Source of the DNA: Akebia trifoliata
Lineage: Eukaryota > Streptophyta > Magnoliopsida > Ranunculales > Lardizabalaceae
Assembly (NCBI GenBank): GCA_017979445.1
Contig: CM030717.1
Span: forward strand, 25,097,288-25,161,287
DNA: 64,000 nucleotides
Direction of reading: 5' to 3'
Each line of letters begins with the position of its first letter. The first letter of the stretch is position 1. Under the pieces are notes generated by a model. The model saw only the letters and a list, made by a program, of their open reading frames with translations. It searched no databases and had not been told where the DNA came from. The translations under genes were made by a program, and so were the position numbers. Positions 1-11,227 of the stretch are shown here, piece after piece.

Positions 1-2191
1 CTCCCATCTCAATTGTTTGTTTGACGGGATTGTTCAAATGCCATTTGAGACTACTATCGCTAACCCTTGTGAATGATCAATAGATAATATGGTTAGAATT
101 ATTTGTCTGGATTGATAATTCTAATTTCTTAGATAAGCAGGGGTGAGTTACTAGTACATGCCACGAAATCATCTTATTTACCAAGATGGATCACGGGCGG
201 AGCTGGGAAGTGGGGCTAGGGGAAGTACCCCACCTCCCAATTTTTTTTTTCGTTTTCTTAAACCTCCACATTTAATGATTATTTTAGATGACCTTGTGGT
301 TTTAGATTGACGTGAAACCCTTTTGAAGTTATTATCCTCCCCCCTTCCCTATCCATTTCAAATTTTTGCCCAACCCAAAATTTTTGGACTATGTCACTTT
401 TGTAAGTTTTGGTGAGAAGGGTAGACTTGCCCCCATGTTTTCAAAGTGATGACATGTCCCCGTTGACCTTGTTGGCTTCTTACCCTTTCCCCGTTCCACC
501 TCTCCTGAATTTTTATTTATTTTTGGATGATTGAGACACCATTCCATTATATTATTGTATATATTTCAAACTGATGACATAACCCCTTTAACCTGATAAA
601 AAATTATCTAAATAAAAAAAACTCTTAAATTTTCTTCCTAAAACAAGATATTTTCAAGTTTTTCAATTTTTATAGTAAATTAATTTTAAATCTATTTAAT
701 CTCATTTTCAATCCACCGTTTTGAACATTGTCTTAATCCCGTGTAGAAAATTTCAAATTTTTTTACTAAAAAAATTTCATCTTTTCCTTCAAAATCCTAT
801 CTTGTTCTTTAGATTTAAGGGTTAAAATAAATTAATCTTAAGGTCGAAGAGTAAGGGAAAAACTTTTACCTAAGAGGTTGAAGATGATTGGTGTTAAGAA
901 GAGAAATAAAATGGTTTTTTATTTCAAGTTGAAGCGAGGGTAATGAGGTTATTTTGCCTTGATCTATTAGGGAAGATCGAAGTCAAGCACCATGTAAGCT
1001 TTGATGAATATTTGAGATACCTTATTTTTTCTGCATTAATGGTGTCTTGACTTGATTCTTCTCCATTACACTGTTGTAAAATAACCTAAATGCCCATTTC
1101 TTCAATGTCTAACGAAAAATATTTGAAAATTCAGTCATATTCAAGCACTTCAACCTTACCACCTTTACAAGAAAATCCTAGCTCAACCTGAAGTTACACA
1201 ACCCAACTTATTTACAAGAGTCATGATAAAATGATGTGATTTAACCTATGCAATATGTATGACATGGCATGTGCACAAAATCATAAATCTTTTTCTTTGG
1301 CATACACAAGGAAAGAGATCTACGGTTCTATGCACTTGCCATGTCAATTCAATGTCTTTTTTTTATCGTTAGTCTATTTATAAACACGGTTATAAAAGGA
1401 TTTTTTTTGGGGTAAATAAGTAGTGTTTTTTCTTTTCTTTCTTTTCAAATGGTTAAACGAGCTATGTGGCTAGAATTGGTAAATACCATAATGACCAAAG
1501 TATTCATTTGGTGAAATACTGAATTTGCTCCTGTTATCTTCCTGATTAAAAATAAGAATAATTAATGTCAAAATCACAAAAATTCTGATTTGGCAAATAT
1601 TTTGAAATTTGATCTCTCTCAACCATGAGTAGGTAAAAAAATTTCTCTCAACTTAAAAATTTTCCAGTTCACCACCTTTATGTTGTTCTTATTTTAATTG
1701 GGGACTGCCTTTACAGTAAGGACTACTTTAATGACCACATCATCCTAAGACATTAGAACCAGATAACTTGGGTTTGGTTTTTGGACCCAATCTATAACCC
1801 GGTTTGATTTAGTGCCCTAACTAGTATGCAAACTTTCTAAATTCTAACTACTATCACACCTACTTCTCACCTTATTGTCGATTGGTTCCAGTCTGACAGT
1901 ATTTGGTACCAAACCCATTCATACACTTGGAGCAAAAAATTGCAGGAACAACCTTTCTAATGATCAAGCATCTAAATTGTTTTTGAATTCTCATTGATAT
2001 TCAAAATTCAAAGTTTACATGTTGATGAATCACATAAATTAAAGAGAAAAAAAAAAAGAGAAGGAAAATTTCCTATTATTTGAAGGTCCCGTACCTTACG
2101 GCTAATTATAACGTAGTCTCTCATATATACAAGTAAACAAAAAAAAAAAAAAATAGGAAGATAGAGAAAGAGAAATAGATGCAAATCTCTA
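1..2191. other. AT-rich intergenic DNA without a recognised gene
   Basis: I see no long open frame and no recognisable protein, RNA or TE domain here. The stretch is AT-rich with homopolymer runs. It holds one small hairpin (1261-1345, listed separately) and, at its right end, the 3' flank of the minus-strand IDL gene, including an A-rich run near 2138-2152. Confidence 0.6.
1261..1345. repeat. Small hairpin (MITE-like)
   Basis: The 16-bp left arm GACATGGCATGTGCAC (1261-1276) is mirrored by the right arm at 1330-1345 with two mismatches. The loop contains CATAAATCTTTTTCTT and GATCTACGGTTCT. Both strings recur in the hairpin inside intron 1 of the MATE gene (40128-40222), which suggests a small dispersed family. 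No clear target duplication was found. Confidence 0.45.
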
Positions 2192-2578
2192 CTAATTGTT
2201 CAGGTTGTTGGTTCCTTTGCTTGGTCCTGATGGTGGTATGGTACCCTTTGGAAGAAGATTAAGCACTATTGATCCATACTTTCTGACAGGCTTATGTGAT
2301 TGATAAATCTTCATCGACGAAGAATCCATCGTAGATTGGAAGTCACATGGAAGAACATGTGGCGAATTATACCCCGACGGGTTCGTAGATGATGAAACCG
2401 ATGTGCTTTCTTCTGGTAGAACAATATTAAAGCCCAGATCAGTTGCGGCAAGGTTTTCGGGTTTAATCTGATTTAAGGGTCTGGCTGAGGAACCCAGAGA
2501 GAGGATTAGAACAACTAAAACAATTAAGGTCATGACATGGTGAACTTTGCTAGAGATTGCCATGAGAGAACAAAACAA
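2192..2578 (-). CDS. IDL: IDA-like (IDL) secreted peptide hormone precursor
   Basis: Single-exon 128-aa precursor. INFLORESCENCE DEFICIENT IN ABSCISSION-like peptides are cleaved from the C-terminus of secreted precursors and are perceived by HAESA-type receptor kinases, acting in organ separation, root emergence and stress (family knowledge). Visible here: a hydrophobic signal peptide (about residues 13-31, likely cut after the SSA near 30-32), a variable Ser-rich middle, and a C-terminal EPIP-type motif at residues 108-125 (LLPKGTIPPSGPSKGTNN), with core PPSGPS followed by Lys. The first ATG gives 128 aa. Met7 (start at 2560) would give a more typical signal peptide and cannot be excluded. 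The motif has Gly inside PPSGPS and lacks the usual terminal His-Asn, more like the IDL6/IDL7 type than IDA itself. The frame is intact, so the gene is probably functional. Confidence 0.82.
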   Translation of the reverse strand: MFCSLMAISSKVHHVMTLIVLVVLILSLGSSARPLNQIKPENLAATDLGFNIVLPEESTSVSSSTNPSGYNSPHVLPCDFQSTMDSSSMKIYQSHKPVRKYGSIVLNLLPKGTIPPSGPSKGTNNLNN

Positions 2579-2608
2579 AATACAATTTCTTGAACAAAAG
2601 GAGAGAAT

Positions 2609-2744
2609 GGAGAATGTTTAGAGAGTGAGATAGATCTTAGGTTTTAAAGTGAGGAAAATGAGAGAGAGATCGGTTGGAGAATGTTTAGAGAGTGAGAAAG
2701 ATGTTAGGCTTTAAATTGAGGAAAAATGAGAGAGAGAGATCGGT
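2609..2744. repeat. 67-bp tandem duplication upstream of the IDL gene
   Basis: Unit 1 (2609-2675) and unit 2 (2676-2744) both begin GGAGAATGTTTAGAGAGTGA and end in a GA-rich AGAGAGAGATCGGT. They differ by a few substitutions and small indels. They lie 31-166 bp upstream of the first ATG of the minus-strand IDL gene, so in its 5' UTR or proximal promoter. Confidence 0.8.
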
Positions 2745-3342
2745 CTGTTCAGTTGAAAAGGTCAATGGTTGAAAGTTCCAAGTAGGAATGACTCTTGCAG
2801 CCTACGTCGGGCTTTTGACTTCTATGTTAAATTTTGACAGCTTATACACTCACGGAGTACCCAATATGTTAACGTGTCGGTGAGGGTGTGAATAAGGGCT
2901 CCCTCGGCACGTTAGCAAACGCGTTAAGTAAGACGGCAGGCCCATCGATATAAATGCTCCTAAGACCATCTAAACCAAGCATCAAATGTTAAACTTAAGA
3001 TGATCTATAATATAAATGCCCAAGTATTTTATTGAAATCCACACACGTTAGGTCTAGGTCATGAGGCTTTGAACGAAAGAGGCCGAGTTGAAAATAGTTT
3101 AATTGAAATTCAGAGCTGGTCAACTCTGCCAATGGTTTCACATCTTGTCTTCTTCAAGAATGATAAAGGTGAAAATATTTTATTGAAATCTACACATCTT
3201 AATATCTAGATCATGAGCCATTCAACCTGGCCATGATTTTCAATCTGGGTTTCACATCTCGTCTTGTTCACAAATGACACCAAGATGAAATATAGAGATA
3301 ATACATCTTGGTATTTTGTATGTGATGATATCTTTTTTTTTA
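2745..3342. other. Intergenic, no recognised feature
   Basis: AT-rich sequence without a supported gene. Two short related segments (near 3021-3080 and 3176-3215, sharing ATTTTATTGAAATC(C/T)ACACA) suggest an old local duplication. Confidence 0.4.
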
Positions 3343-3460
3343 CACTACAACATTTTTTATCTACAACGGTGATTTATAATAACGGATAATTTTATCCGAC
3401 GTTATATGTACATTTGTTGTTGTAGGCATCAAAATTTCAAGGAGGCATTTACAATTGTTA
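3343..3460. mobile_element. Possible CACTA-type transposon end (fragment)
   Basis: The stretch begins CACTACAACATTTTTTATCT and goes on with ACAACGG and TAATAACGG-like strings, which resembles plant CACTA (En/Spm) element ends and their subterminal repeats. No matching opposite end or 3-bp target duplication was found. It abuts the upstream end of the gypsy element, so its right limit is a guess. Confidence 0.3.
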
Positions 3461-4230
3461 TAAACAAATAACCCTAATTTTATTAGTGGGCCTCAAATCA
3501 AAATTGAATCCATTAAATGGGAATGTGCCTCTTACAAGCTTGGATTTTGGGTATCCGCAAATAGAGCCCATGATCCAGAAAATCCAAGTGATCCATATTA
3601 AATATTGGGCCTTATACCCAAATAAATAAATTTGGCCCAATAATAATTCAAAAAATCCTTAAAATTGGATTTGGATAAATTTAGCCTTTTAAATAAATCA
3701 ATTAAACCTCCTTAAGTTGAGGGTATAATTGGAAAACTAAATTACCTTTAAGTTTGTAAATACAAGAGCCTCTCTTATTGAGAGGGGATCTGGATCACTT
3801 TATCTCAGAAGATAGCAGTTCTCCCTCTAAAGAAGAAGAAGTTCTCAAGCCCTCCTACAGAGACAAAGCAAGGTTCTTCAGAGATCCGGACTCCAATTAA
3901 AGAGAAAATCAAGCATAAAGCCCTTCTTCGAAAGTCAAGAAAACCTTCTCAACCAATAAAGTGCAAAATCTGGAGAGAAGAAAATCTACAAAAACCTCCA
4001 CAGAAGATCAAACACAAAGTAAAACCAACGTCAAAGCACCTTCTCAGCCGATAAAGCGTGAAGCTCGGAGAGAAGAAAAGCTATATACGTCATCATCACT
4101 ATTTTGTATTTGACTGTTAATTAGAGGAAACATTGATATATGTACCTACTTTTCATCAAAAATCAATAAAATTATTTGCGATCATATTTCACGAATCTCG
4201 AGGTAGATCCGTTAAAATTTATTGTCGCCA
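3461..4230 (+). mobile_element. Probable 5' LTR of the host Tat-type Ty3/gypsy element
   Basis: This block directly precedes a primer-binding-type site and a gag frame. It contains an AATAAA (near 4165) close to its end, a purine-rich leader-like region and two diverged copies of a CCTTCTCA...GGAGAGAAGAAAA unit (3942-3990 and 4040-4085). The 3' limit (GCCA at 4227-4230) is placed by the primer site 6 nt downstream. The 5' limit is uncertain because the matching 3' LTR is missing. Confidence 0.45.
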
Positions 4231-4236
4231 AATTTC

Positions 4237-4254
4237 TGGCTCGCCCGGTGGGAC
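4237..4254 (+). other. Primer-binding-type site of the host gypsy element
   Basis: TGGCTCGCCCGGTGGGAC lies 6 nt after the inferred LTR end and 54 nt before the gag ATG at 4308. It has the TGG start and GC-rich body of plant gypsy primer-binding sites. I did not assign the tRNA. Confidence 0.5.
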
Positions 4255-4307
4255 CATCTCAACCTTTCATCTTTCAGTCAACTACAAGAACATCAACTAA
4301 AGCATCG

Positions 4308-6155
4308 ATGGCATCTCGCAACGTCAACGCTATCGTATCTGTCGCTACTGAGAAAGGTAAGAAAATCCTTTCTTTCAATCTTGAATCTACTTAGGTTATT
4401 AGTCGTGATCATCATGTGACATGAACAATGACAAAGACTAGTGGATCCAAGCTAGTGGAGCCTCTCCAACATCACTCTAAGAAACATGCCACAAAAATGA
4501 CACTTACCACGAAGGAATCGTGGGTGAACGTGGTAGAAGACGACTCGTCAGATTCTGGATCTGATTCGAAGTCAAGCGATGGATCGTCTAGATCTTTATC
4601 GATCACTTCTCCGTCACAAACTCATACATCCATCAGAGCAATGATGACAGCTAGAGCGCTAACGATGGAGGAACAAGTTGCTCAGATGACAGACACCATC
4701 AACAAGTTAACAAAAGCAATGGAAGACAAAGACATTCAAATTGCAACTCTCGCTAGTCGTTTGGAGAAGAAAGACAAAAAGAATGAGTCGAGTGTTGGAC
4801 CCACACATCCTCCAGGATTCACTCCTGAAGTATACGCGGCTCCGTACGAAGAAGAACAACGAACAGACTATTCTGGTTCACGAAAAGCTACTCGAGATCC
4901 ACCACAGGGGTCTGTTGCATCGTTTTCTGTTTAACAAGTACAAGCAATAATTACTGACACCATTCGTGCTCAGTATAGGGGCATGTCACAGTCCTCATTA
5001 GTCTACTCCAAACCCTACACTCAACGCATCGAACAAATGCGTCTTCTAACAGGATATCAACCACCAAAATTCTAACAATTCGAAAGAAAAGGCAATCCAA
5101 AGCAGCATATTGCCCACTTCATTGAAACTTGCAATAACGCCGGTACATTCAATGATTTCATGGTGAAACAATTCGTTCGCTCCCTCCGTGACAATGTATT
5201 CGATTGGTACACTGATTTGGAACCCAACTCAATAGACAGTTGGGATCAACTTGAAAGAGTGTTCCTCGGCCACTTCTACAACACTAGAAGAACAATGAGT
5301 ATGGTGGAACTCGCTACCTTCAAACAAAGGAAGGATGAACTAGTTATCAAGTACATCGAGCGATGGAGAAATCTTTCTCTCAATTGAATGGATCGACTTT
5401 CTTAATCTTTTGCTATCGAGATGTGTGTTCAAGGGATGCACTGGCAACTCCTTTACATCTTGAAAGGAATTAAGCCACACACTTTCGAAGAGCTAGCCAC
5501 TTAAGCCCATGACATGGAGCAGAGTATAGCTGTGCATCAAATTCCATGACCAAACAAGTCTCAAAGACAAGAAAAAAAGAATGGCAAGTCCTTCAAAACT
5601 AAAGAAGTCTTATCTACCACCATCAACAAACCTATCAAGATCACAGGTAGGAGAAGAGAAGATCAGCTAAAAGCTGATTCAACACAAGAAAAATGAAAAG
5701 CTTGGAAAACTCTCAAAGAACTTGAGGTGAAAGAATACCATTTTCTTGATGCTGATGTTTTGAGCATGTTTGAAGAGCTATTGAAATTAAAGCTCATCGA
5801 ACTTCCAATACCCAAACGACCATAAGAAGCAGGTCGTGACAATGATCCGAGGTATTGTCGTTATCACAGGGTAATTAGTCACCCAATTGAAAAATGTTTC
5901 GTCTTCAAGGAGAAAATCATGGATTTGGCACGTCAAAGGAAAATTGAACTTGACTGTGTTGAAAATGTTGTTATTTCCAACATGACATCTTTCACCTTTG
6001 GATCTTTTGATCCAATATTCTTGGTAAGTCAGTATGCAATACAGATTTCATCTTCTCAAATTTCAAAAGTTCTACCTCAACCAGCACAACTCATATCCGT
6101 ACATTCCGATGTTGAAAGGCCCATCTCACGTTGGGGACAAGGCCAAGTCAAATAA
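4308..6155 (+). pseudogene. gag: Tat-type gypsy gag, broken
   Basis: Gag remnant of the host element. The frame opens at 4308, is interrupted by stops and continues in 4428-4934 with an acidic Ser/Asp-rich stretch and a Glu/Lys coiled-coil-like segment. A retrotransposon gag core follows at about 5050-5390, with the family signature of a Trp-rich region (FDWYTDLEPNSIDSWDQLE), an F-x-x-H-F segment and an RWRNLS ending. At about 5850-5960 is a Cys-His segment (YCRYHRVISHPIEKCF) typical of Tat-lineage gag. Stops and frame shifts throughout show that it is not translated as one protein. The next block downstream is the protease remnant of the same element. Confidence 0.8.
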
Positions 6156-6298
6156 AAATCATCACATTTCTCACTTCACTCCAACAAGGACCACAATTTC
6201 ATCCGATTTCAAATTCAAAGTCGAGTATCTCACAGTCTACTGCAGTTGATGATGAAGGGTGAACAGTTGTCACTCGTCGAAAAAAATGTCATACATAC

Positions 6299-6643
6299 GT
6301 GCCGACTCTTTCTACTTCAAAGTCAAAGAGAAAGAGAAGAAAGTCAAAATCAAATACAGGATTGAAGAAACGAAAGATGACAACAAAGAAGAAGGTTTTC
6401 CGAGTTCCGCCCGCAGACCCTAAAGACATCCTTCAGCAATCGCCCCGTATGCCGGTTACTCTTCTAGAATTTTTACCCAAGAAGCTCTTGAAGGAAGTCT
6501 GCATAGTGTCATGTCATCAAGTGGAAGCGGAAATGTTAGAAGATAATATTGATGATAGGTCCAAAGAACATCCTACTACTTCCAATGATAAAAATCAACG
6601 ACTTGAGAAAGATAATAGCACCTCGAAAATAGAAGATTCGTAA
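6299..6643 (+). pseudogene. gag-protease linker of the Tat-type element
   Basis: A 114-aa open stretch very rich in Lys, Arg and Ser at its N-terminus (SKSKRKRRKSKS), followed by a mixed region. It lies between the gag Cys-His segment and the protease of the same broken element, where Tat elements carry a variable basic linker. No domain is recognised. It is open by decay rather than as a gene. Confidence 0.4.
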
Positions 6644-6817
6644 ATCGACTTGGATTTGTCCAGTTAATTCAAAAAAGTTCAGCTTACTTCAAAGCAAAGT
6701 TCAACTGATTCAAAACAGGAAGTTCAACCTGGTATAGGTCCACAACAAGACAGTATGTGTATGGCCACAATCACCTTCACTGACGAGGATCTCTAATTGG
6801 AGTCTTGACCTCACAAT

Positions 6818-7378
6818 ATGCCTCTTTATGTTACAGGTTATGTGAGGGAAACTAAAATTCAAAGAATCCTCCTAGATTGTGGTTCTGCGATCAACATCAT
6901 GCCAATTCGTACTATGAAACAAGTTGGCATCTCATCGGATCAACTTGCTCGCAATAAGTTGATGATTCAGGGTTTCAACTTAGGAGGTCAAAGAGTGATC
7001 GGCATGATAAGAGTCAAGCTTTCTATTGCAGATTTGGAGTTAACAACGTTCTTCCACGTGATTGATTGTAAAATTTCATATCACTTACTTCTCGACCGAC
7101 CATGACTGCATGAAACTGGGGTAGTACCATCCACGTTACATCAATGCTTCAAGTATTACCGAGATGGTATGCAGAAATGTGTAATAGTTGAAGATCAACC
7201 GTTTGACAAGGCAGAAACATATTTTGCAGATGCGAAATTCTATTTTGAAGGGGATGTCATTCAAAAAGCATTTCCAGTTTTGGTACCTCTTGCTAATAAA
7301 CAAAAATCCAACAAAGGAAAGCATACTACGAATGATGCCGAGGAGATTTCTCCTGGTCCTCCGCTTCAGAAAGAATGA
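6818..7378 (+). pseudogene. Tat-type gypsy aspartic protease, broken
   Basis: Retroviral-type aspartic protease domain at 6818-7105. The active-site loop reads LLDCGSAINIMP, where the family usually has D-(S/T/G)-G-S. A conserved F-x-x-I-D...S-Y-x-x-L-L-x-R-P ending follows. After a stop, the frame resumes at 7169-7378 with a charged linker. The element is split at 7621/7622 by the nested element, and its reverse transcriptase resumes at about 18035. The protease processes Gag-Pol in intact elements; here stops, and the unusual Cys in the active-site loop, make it inactive. Confidence 0.75.
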
Positions 7379-7616
7379 AATAAGAAGCAAGAATCAGAAA
7401 CTCGACAGATCAAGGTGGGTCTATCAATGGTGGACGCGTAATCCACAATTTTTTGCCAACCCTAATGCTTCGTTACGTGCCGCAATCGAGACGGAAGCCA
7501 GGACAATCACCTTTCGAAGAGATTTCTTCAAAAACCAAGTCTTCTTTCTCTAAAATCGAATTGGAGACGTTGAAAGAAGAGTTAACCTTTCTGATTACAC
7601 CTCTCCAAAAATCTTA

Positions 7617-7621
7617 CATAG
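7617..7621. repeat. Target-site duplication (left) of the nested element
   Basis: CATAG directly left of the LTR start TGTAGACACC. The identical CATAG directly follows the 3' LTR at 18030-18034. Confidence 0.9.
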
Positions 7622-9390
7622 TGTAGACACCCCATTTTTACACTCTCCTGATTAATCAACTCGTCAACCCGATCGCAAAGGTTCCCAATGATGGATGTTT
7701 ATTCCAATGCTTCATTTTGTTACCAAAAATATGTTTCAAAAATCCGGATGAGGTATCTCGAACTGACAAAACTTAGAAACCACGCTACGCTAGGTAAATA
7801 CGACCCGAGAAACATAGAAATCATCATCTTGCAAACCAAAAAGAAGTTTCACGATAAAAATCACTAAAAATGACCAAATTACCAAAATACCCCTAATATC
7901 AAAACAACCCTAAAGCCTACATTACGCTTAGGAAAACCCATTCAAACACATAAAAGAACAAATCGAAACCAAATAAATCATTTCACCAATTTTCACAAAA
8001 TTCGACAAAATTACGAAAATACCCCTCATAAAATTCACGATCATTTCACACAAAAAATTTCATAAATGATAAAAATCAACTTTTTCATTGAATTTCTTAC
8101 GAGAAACTGATTCCAAAACATCCTGGAACATTGAAAAACGACTTAAAACGTAAAACATTCTCTCCGAGGGCAAAATGGTAATTTCACAATTTTAATAATT
8201 AAAATTTTCGAAATTAATAAATAAATCATTAAATAATGTAAAGTGAAACATTAATAAAATTAATTATAAAATTTAAACCAAAAAATTGATCAATCAGGCT
8301 TTCAAGAAAAATTGTTGATGGTTCGCAAGATATTTCTTTAAGGACCCCTCCATTTGGGGGTCCAAAGAATCAAAATATAATAGAGGGGGGTTCTCCAAAA
8401 ATTTAAAGTCAATCAAGTAAGACTAAAGTCAAGATATTAAAGTCAATCAAATAAGACTAAAGTCAAAATTAAAGTCAATTAAGTAAGACTAGAGTCAAGT
8501 ATTAAAGTTAATCTCATAAGACTAAAGTCAAAATCCTAAATCAATACCCTAATCTAAACTAATCGAGTCAATCTCATAAGACTAAGGTCAAAACCCTAAA
8601 TCAAAACCCTAATCTAAACTAATCAAGTCAACCTCATGAGACTAAGGTCAAAACCCTAAATCAAAACTCTAATCTAAACTAATCAAGTCAATCTCATAAG
8701 ACTAAAGTCAAAACCCTAAAATCCTAAAAACTAAGTCAAAACCCTAATTGAAACCTTAATCAAACCCTAATGCTTCTAAAAACTTTATAAATAGGAGCCT
8801 CCACACCCTATTTTCGTGTCAAAGAAAAAATCTTAGAAAAAGTAGGTGAAGAAGCCTCCACAACCTCCCCAAACCCTAATTTTGGAGCCCCAACTCCTTC
8901 CCTAACACCCATACTCCAATTTTAGCCTAAAAAACACCCAAAAACCTTTAAAAAACATCCCAAAAATCCACAACAAATTCGAAGCACCCAGATCCAAGAA
9001 GGAGATACCTTACCTCGAAGATTAGAAATCAGATCCGGAGATATAACGAAATGAGGAATACGGTACAAGGAGCCGTTTTCACCAGATCTGAGGGAATATC
9101 ACTTTTGCAGATCGAAGGTAAGATTTTTCATTATTTTTTAATCTAGGTTTGTCATTAGTGATGTAGATTTATTTGGGATAAGTAGAGACCGGTAATGGCC
9201 GGGCGGGGTTGGTGCCTAACACCTTCCAACCCCGTAACATGATCCCCGGATTCAGATTTTCTATAGTAGATTAGTTCATTATCCGTTTTAGAGTCAGTTT
9301 GGTTCCTAGACCATAATAACTAGGTGGCGACTCCCAAACCTCAAGGGTCAAAAGCGGATCCGCGCACCCCGCGGATCGAGGGCGCTTTCA
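7622..9390 (+). repeat. 5' LTR of the nested element (1769 bp)
   Basis: Starts TGTAGACACC and ends GGCGCTTTCA. It matches 16321-18029 along its length with scattered substitutions and one main length difference. It has about three copies of a ~60-bp unit near 8520-8700 where the 3' LTR has about two. Many AAACCCTAA-type telobox motifs lie in the U3 part, upstream of a TATAAATA box at 8786-8793. Confidence 0.95.
8786..8793 (+). promoter_or_regulatory. TATA box in the 5' LTR
   Basis: TATAAATA follows the repeat-rich, telobox-rich U3 part and precedes GGAGCCTCCACACCC. The same arrangement is kept in the 3' LTR (17423-17430) and in the inverted solo LTR (22106-22113). Confidence 0.6.
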
Positions 9391-9391
9391 G

Positions 9392-9410
9392 TGGCGACTC
9401 CACTGGGGAC
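9392..9410 (+). other. Primer-binding site of the nested element
   Basis: TGGCGACTCCACTGGGGAC starts one base after the 5' LTR, as expected for first-strand priming by a tRNA. I did not assign the tRNA. Confidence 0.75.
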
Positions 9411-9640
9411 TATTGAGGATCAAACTTGAAAAACCCCAAGTATGGGAGCATTGCCAAGATGACCTAGTTTTTTTTTTATTTAGTTGGATTTATTTTATTT
9501 ATTTTTTCTGTTTATTTATTTTTTCTATCTTAATTGTAGATGATTTTGGGTGTTGCATTTTTTTTTCCAATTAAGGATCACTTTTTGATGACCCCTAAAT
9601 AATGAAAGATTCAAATTGACATATGAAAATGATGGAATGA

Positions 9641-10790
9641 TGAAGGTTGGGACAGTAATGTTAAAACGTTTTTATAAAATATTCTAGTGAGAATTAAGTC
9701 TGGGAACCTTTAATAAAACGTAGATCTCATCGAGTAGATTAATTTAGAACTTGAGTTCACTCAATTTCGTTATCGGAAGCCTTAGATATCATTGATGCAA
9801 GTTCAATCTGTAAATTTGGAATTGTTGTTGGATGAAAGTTGGGACAGCAATGTTAAAACTTTTTACAAAACATTCTAGTGAAAATTAAGTCTGGGAATCT
9901 CTTAATAAAACGTAGATCTCATCGAGTAGATTAATTTAGAATCCGAGTTCACTCAATTTCATTATCGGAAGCCTTAGATATCATCGATGCAAGTTCAATC
10001 TGTAAATCTGGAATTGTTGCTAAATGAAGGTTGGGACAGCAATGTTAAAACGTTTTCACAGAATATTCTAGTGAGAATTAAGTCTGGAAACCTATTAGTA
10101 AAACGTAGATCTCATCGATTAGATTAATTTAAAACCTGAGTTCACTCGATTTCGTTACCAGAAGCCTTAGATATCATCGATGCAAGTTCAATCTGTAAAT
10201 CTGGAATTGTTGTTGAATGAAAGTTGGGACAGCAATGTTAAAACTTTTTTACAAAATATTCTAGTGAGAATTAAGTCTGGGAACCTCTTAATAAAACGTA
10301 GATCTCATCGATTAGATTAATTTAGAATCTGATTTCACTCAATTTCATTATCAAAAGCCTTAGATATCATCGATGCAAGTTCAATCTGTAAATCTGGAAT
10401 TGTTGCTGAATGAAGGTTGGGACAGCAATGTTAAAACGTTTTCACAGAATATTTTAGTGAGAATTAAGTCTGGGAACCTGTTAGTAAAGCATAGATCTCA
10501 TCGATTAGATTAATTTAGAACCTGAGTTCACTCGATTTCGTTATCAGAAGCCTTAGATATCATCGATGCAAGTTCAATCTGTAAATCTGGAATTGTTTCT
10601 GAATGAAGGTTGGGACAACAACGTTAAAACGTTTTTACAGAACATTCTGTTGAGAATTAAGTCTAGGCACCTCTTAATAAAATGTAGATCTCATCGATTA
10701 TATTAATTTAAAACTTGATTTCACTAGATTTCGTTATCGGGAGCCTTAGATATCATCGATGTAAGTTCGGATTGTATTTTCCAAATTCAC
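9641..10790 (+). repeat. Six tandem copies of a ~193-bp repeat
   Basis: Copies start at 9641, 9833, 10025, 10218, 10411 and 10604, each with TGAA(A/G)GTTGGGACA. Each contains TCTAGTGAGAATTAAGTCTG, AAACGTAGATCTCATCGA and GCCTTAGATATCATCGATGC. The copies are close to one another. The last one drifts after about 10760. The array lies in the 5' untranslated interior of the nested element. Confidence 0.92.
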
Positions 10791-11227
10791 AGAAAATTCG
10801 AATTTATCTTATGTTAGCACAATTAATGTTCCTGAGAGTGATCTCATCTCAACCATTGTCATTCTATCATCAATGTAACATCTATTGGAATCTCGATTTA
10901 TTTTGGATCATCCAAAAATAACCCTTGATTAGACCATAGACAACAAATTTATGGGCTTTTTAATGTTGGATCAGATTAATTATTATTTGTGTTATATGCC
11001 CATATAATGTGTCATGATCTCTACAGATATATTTGTGATGTGTTTGCTTTCATTTTAATTTCGATGTGATGGGTTTTGTATTATTTTCTTGATCAATATT
11101 CATTTGATATCCATATGTGATGACATAATCTGGCCCATGGGCCCATGTATTTGAAAAAGGCCCCGGGCACACCCCACCCTGTTTTCCACACACCACATGC
11201 ACGTTTACTGTTTTGCACACTTACACG

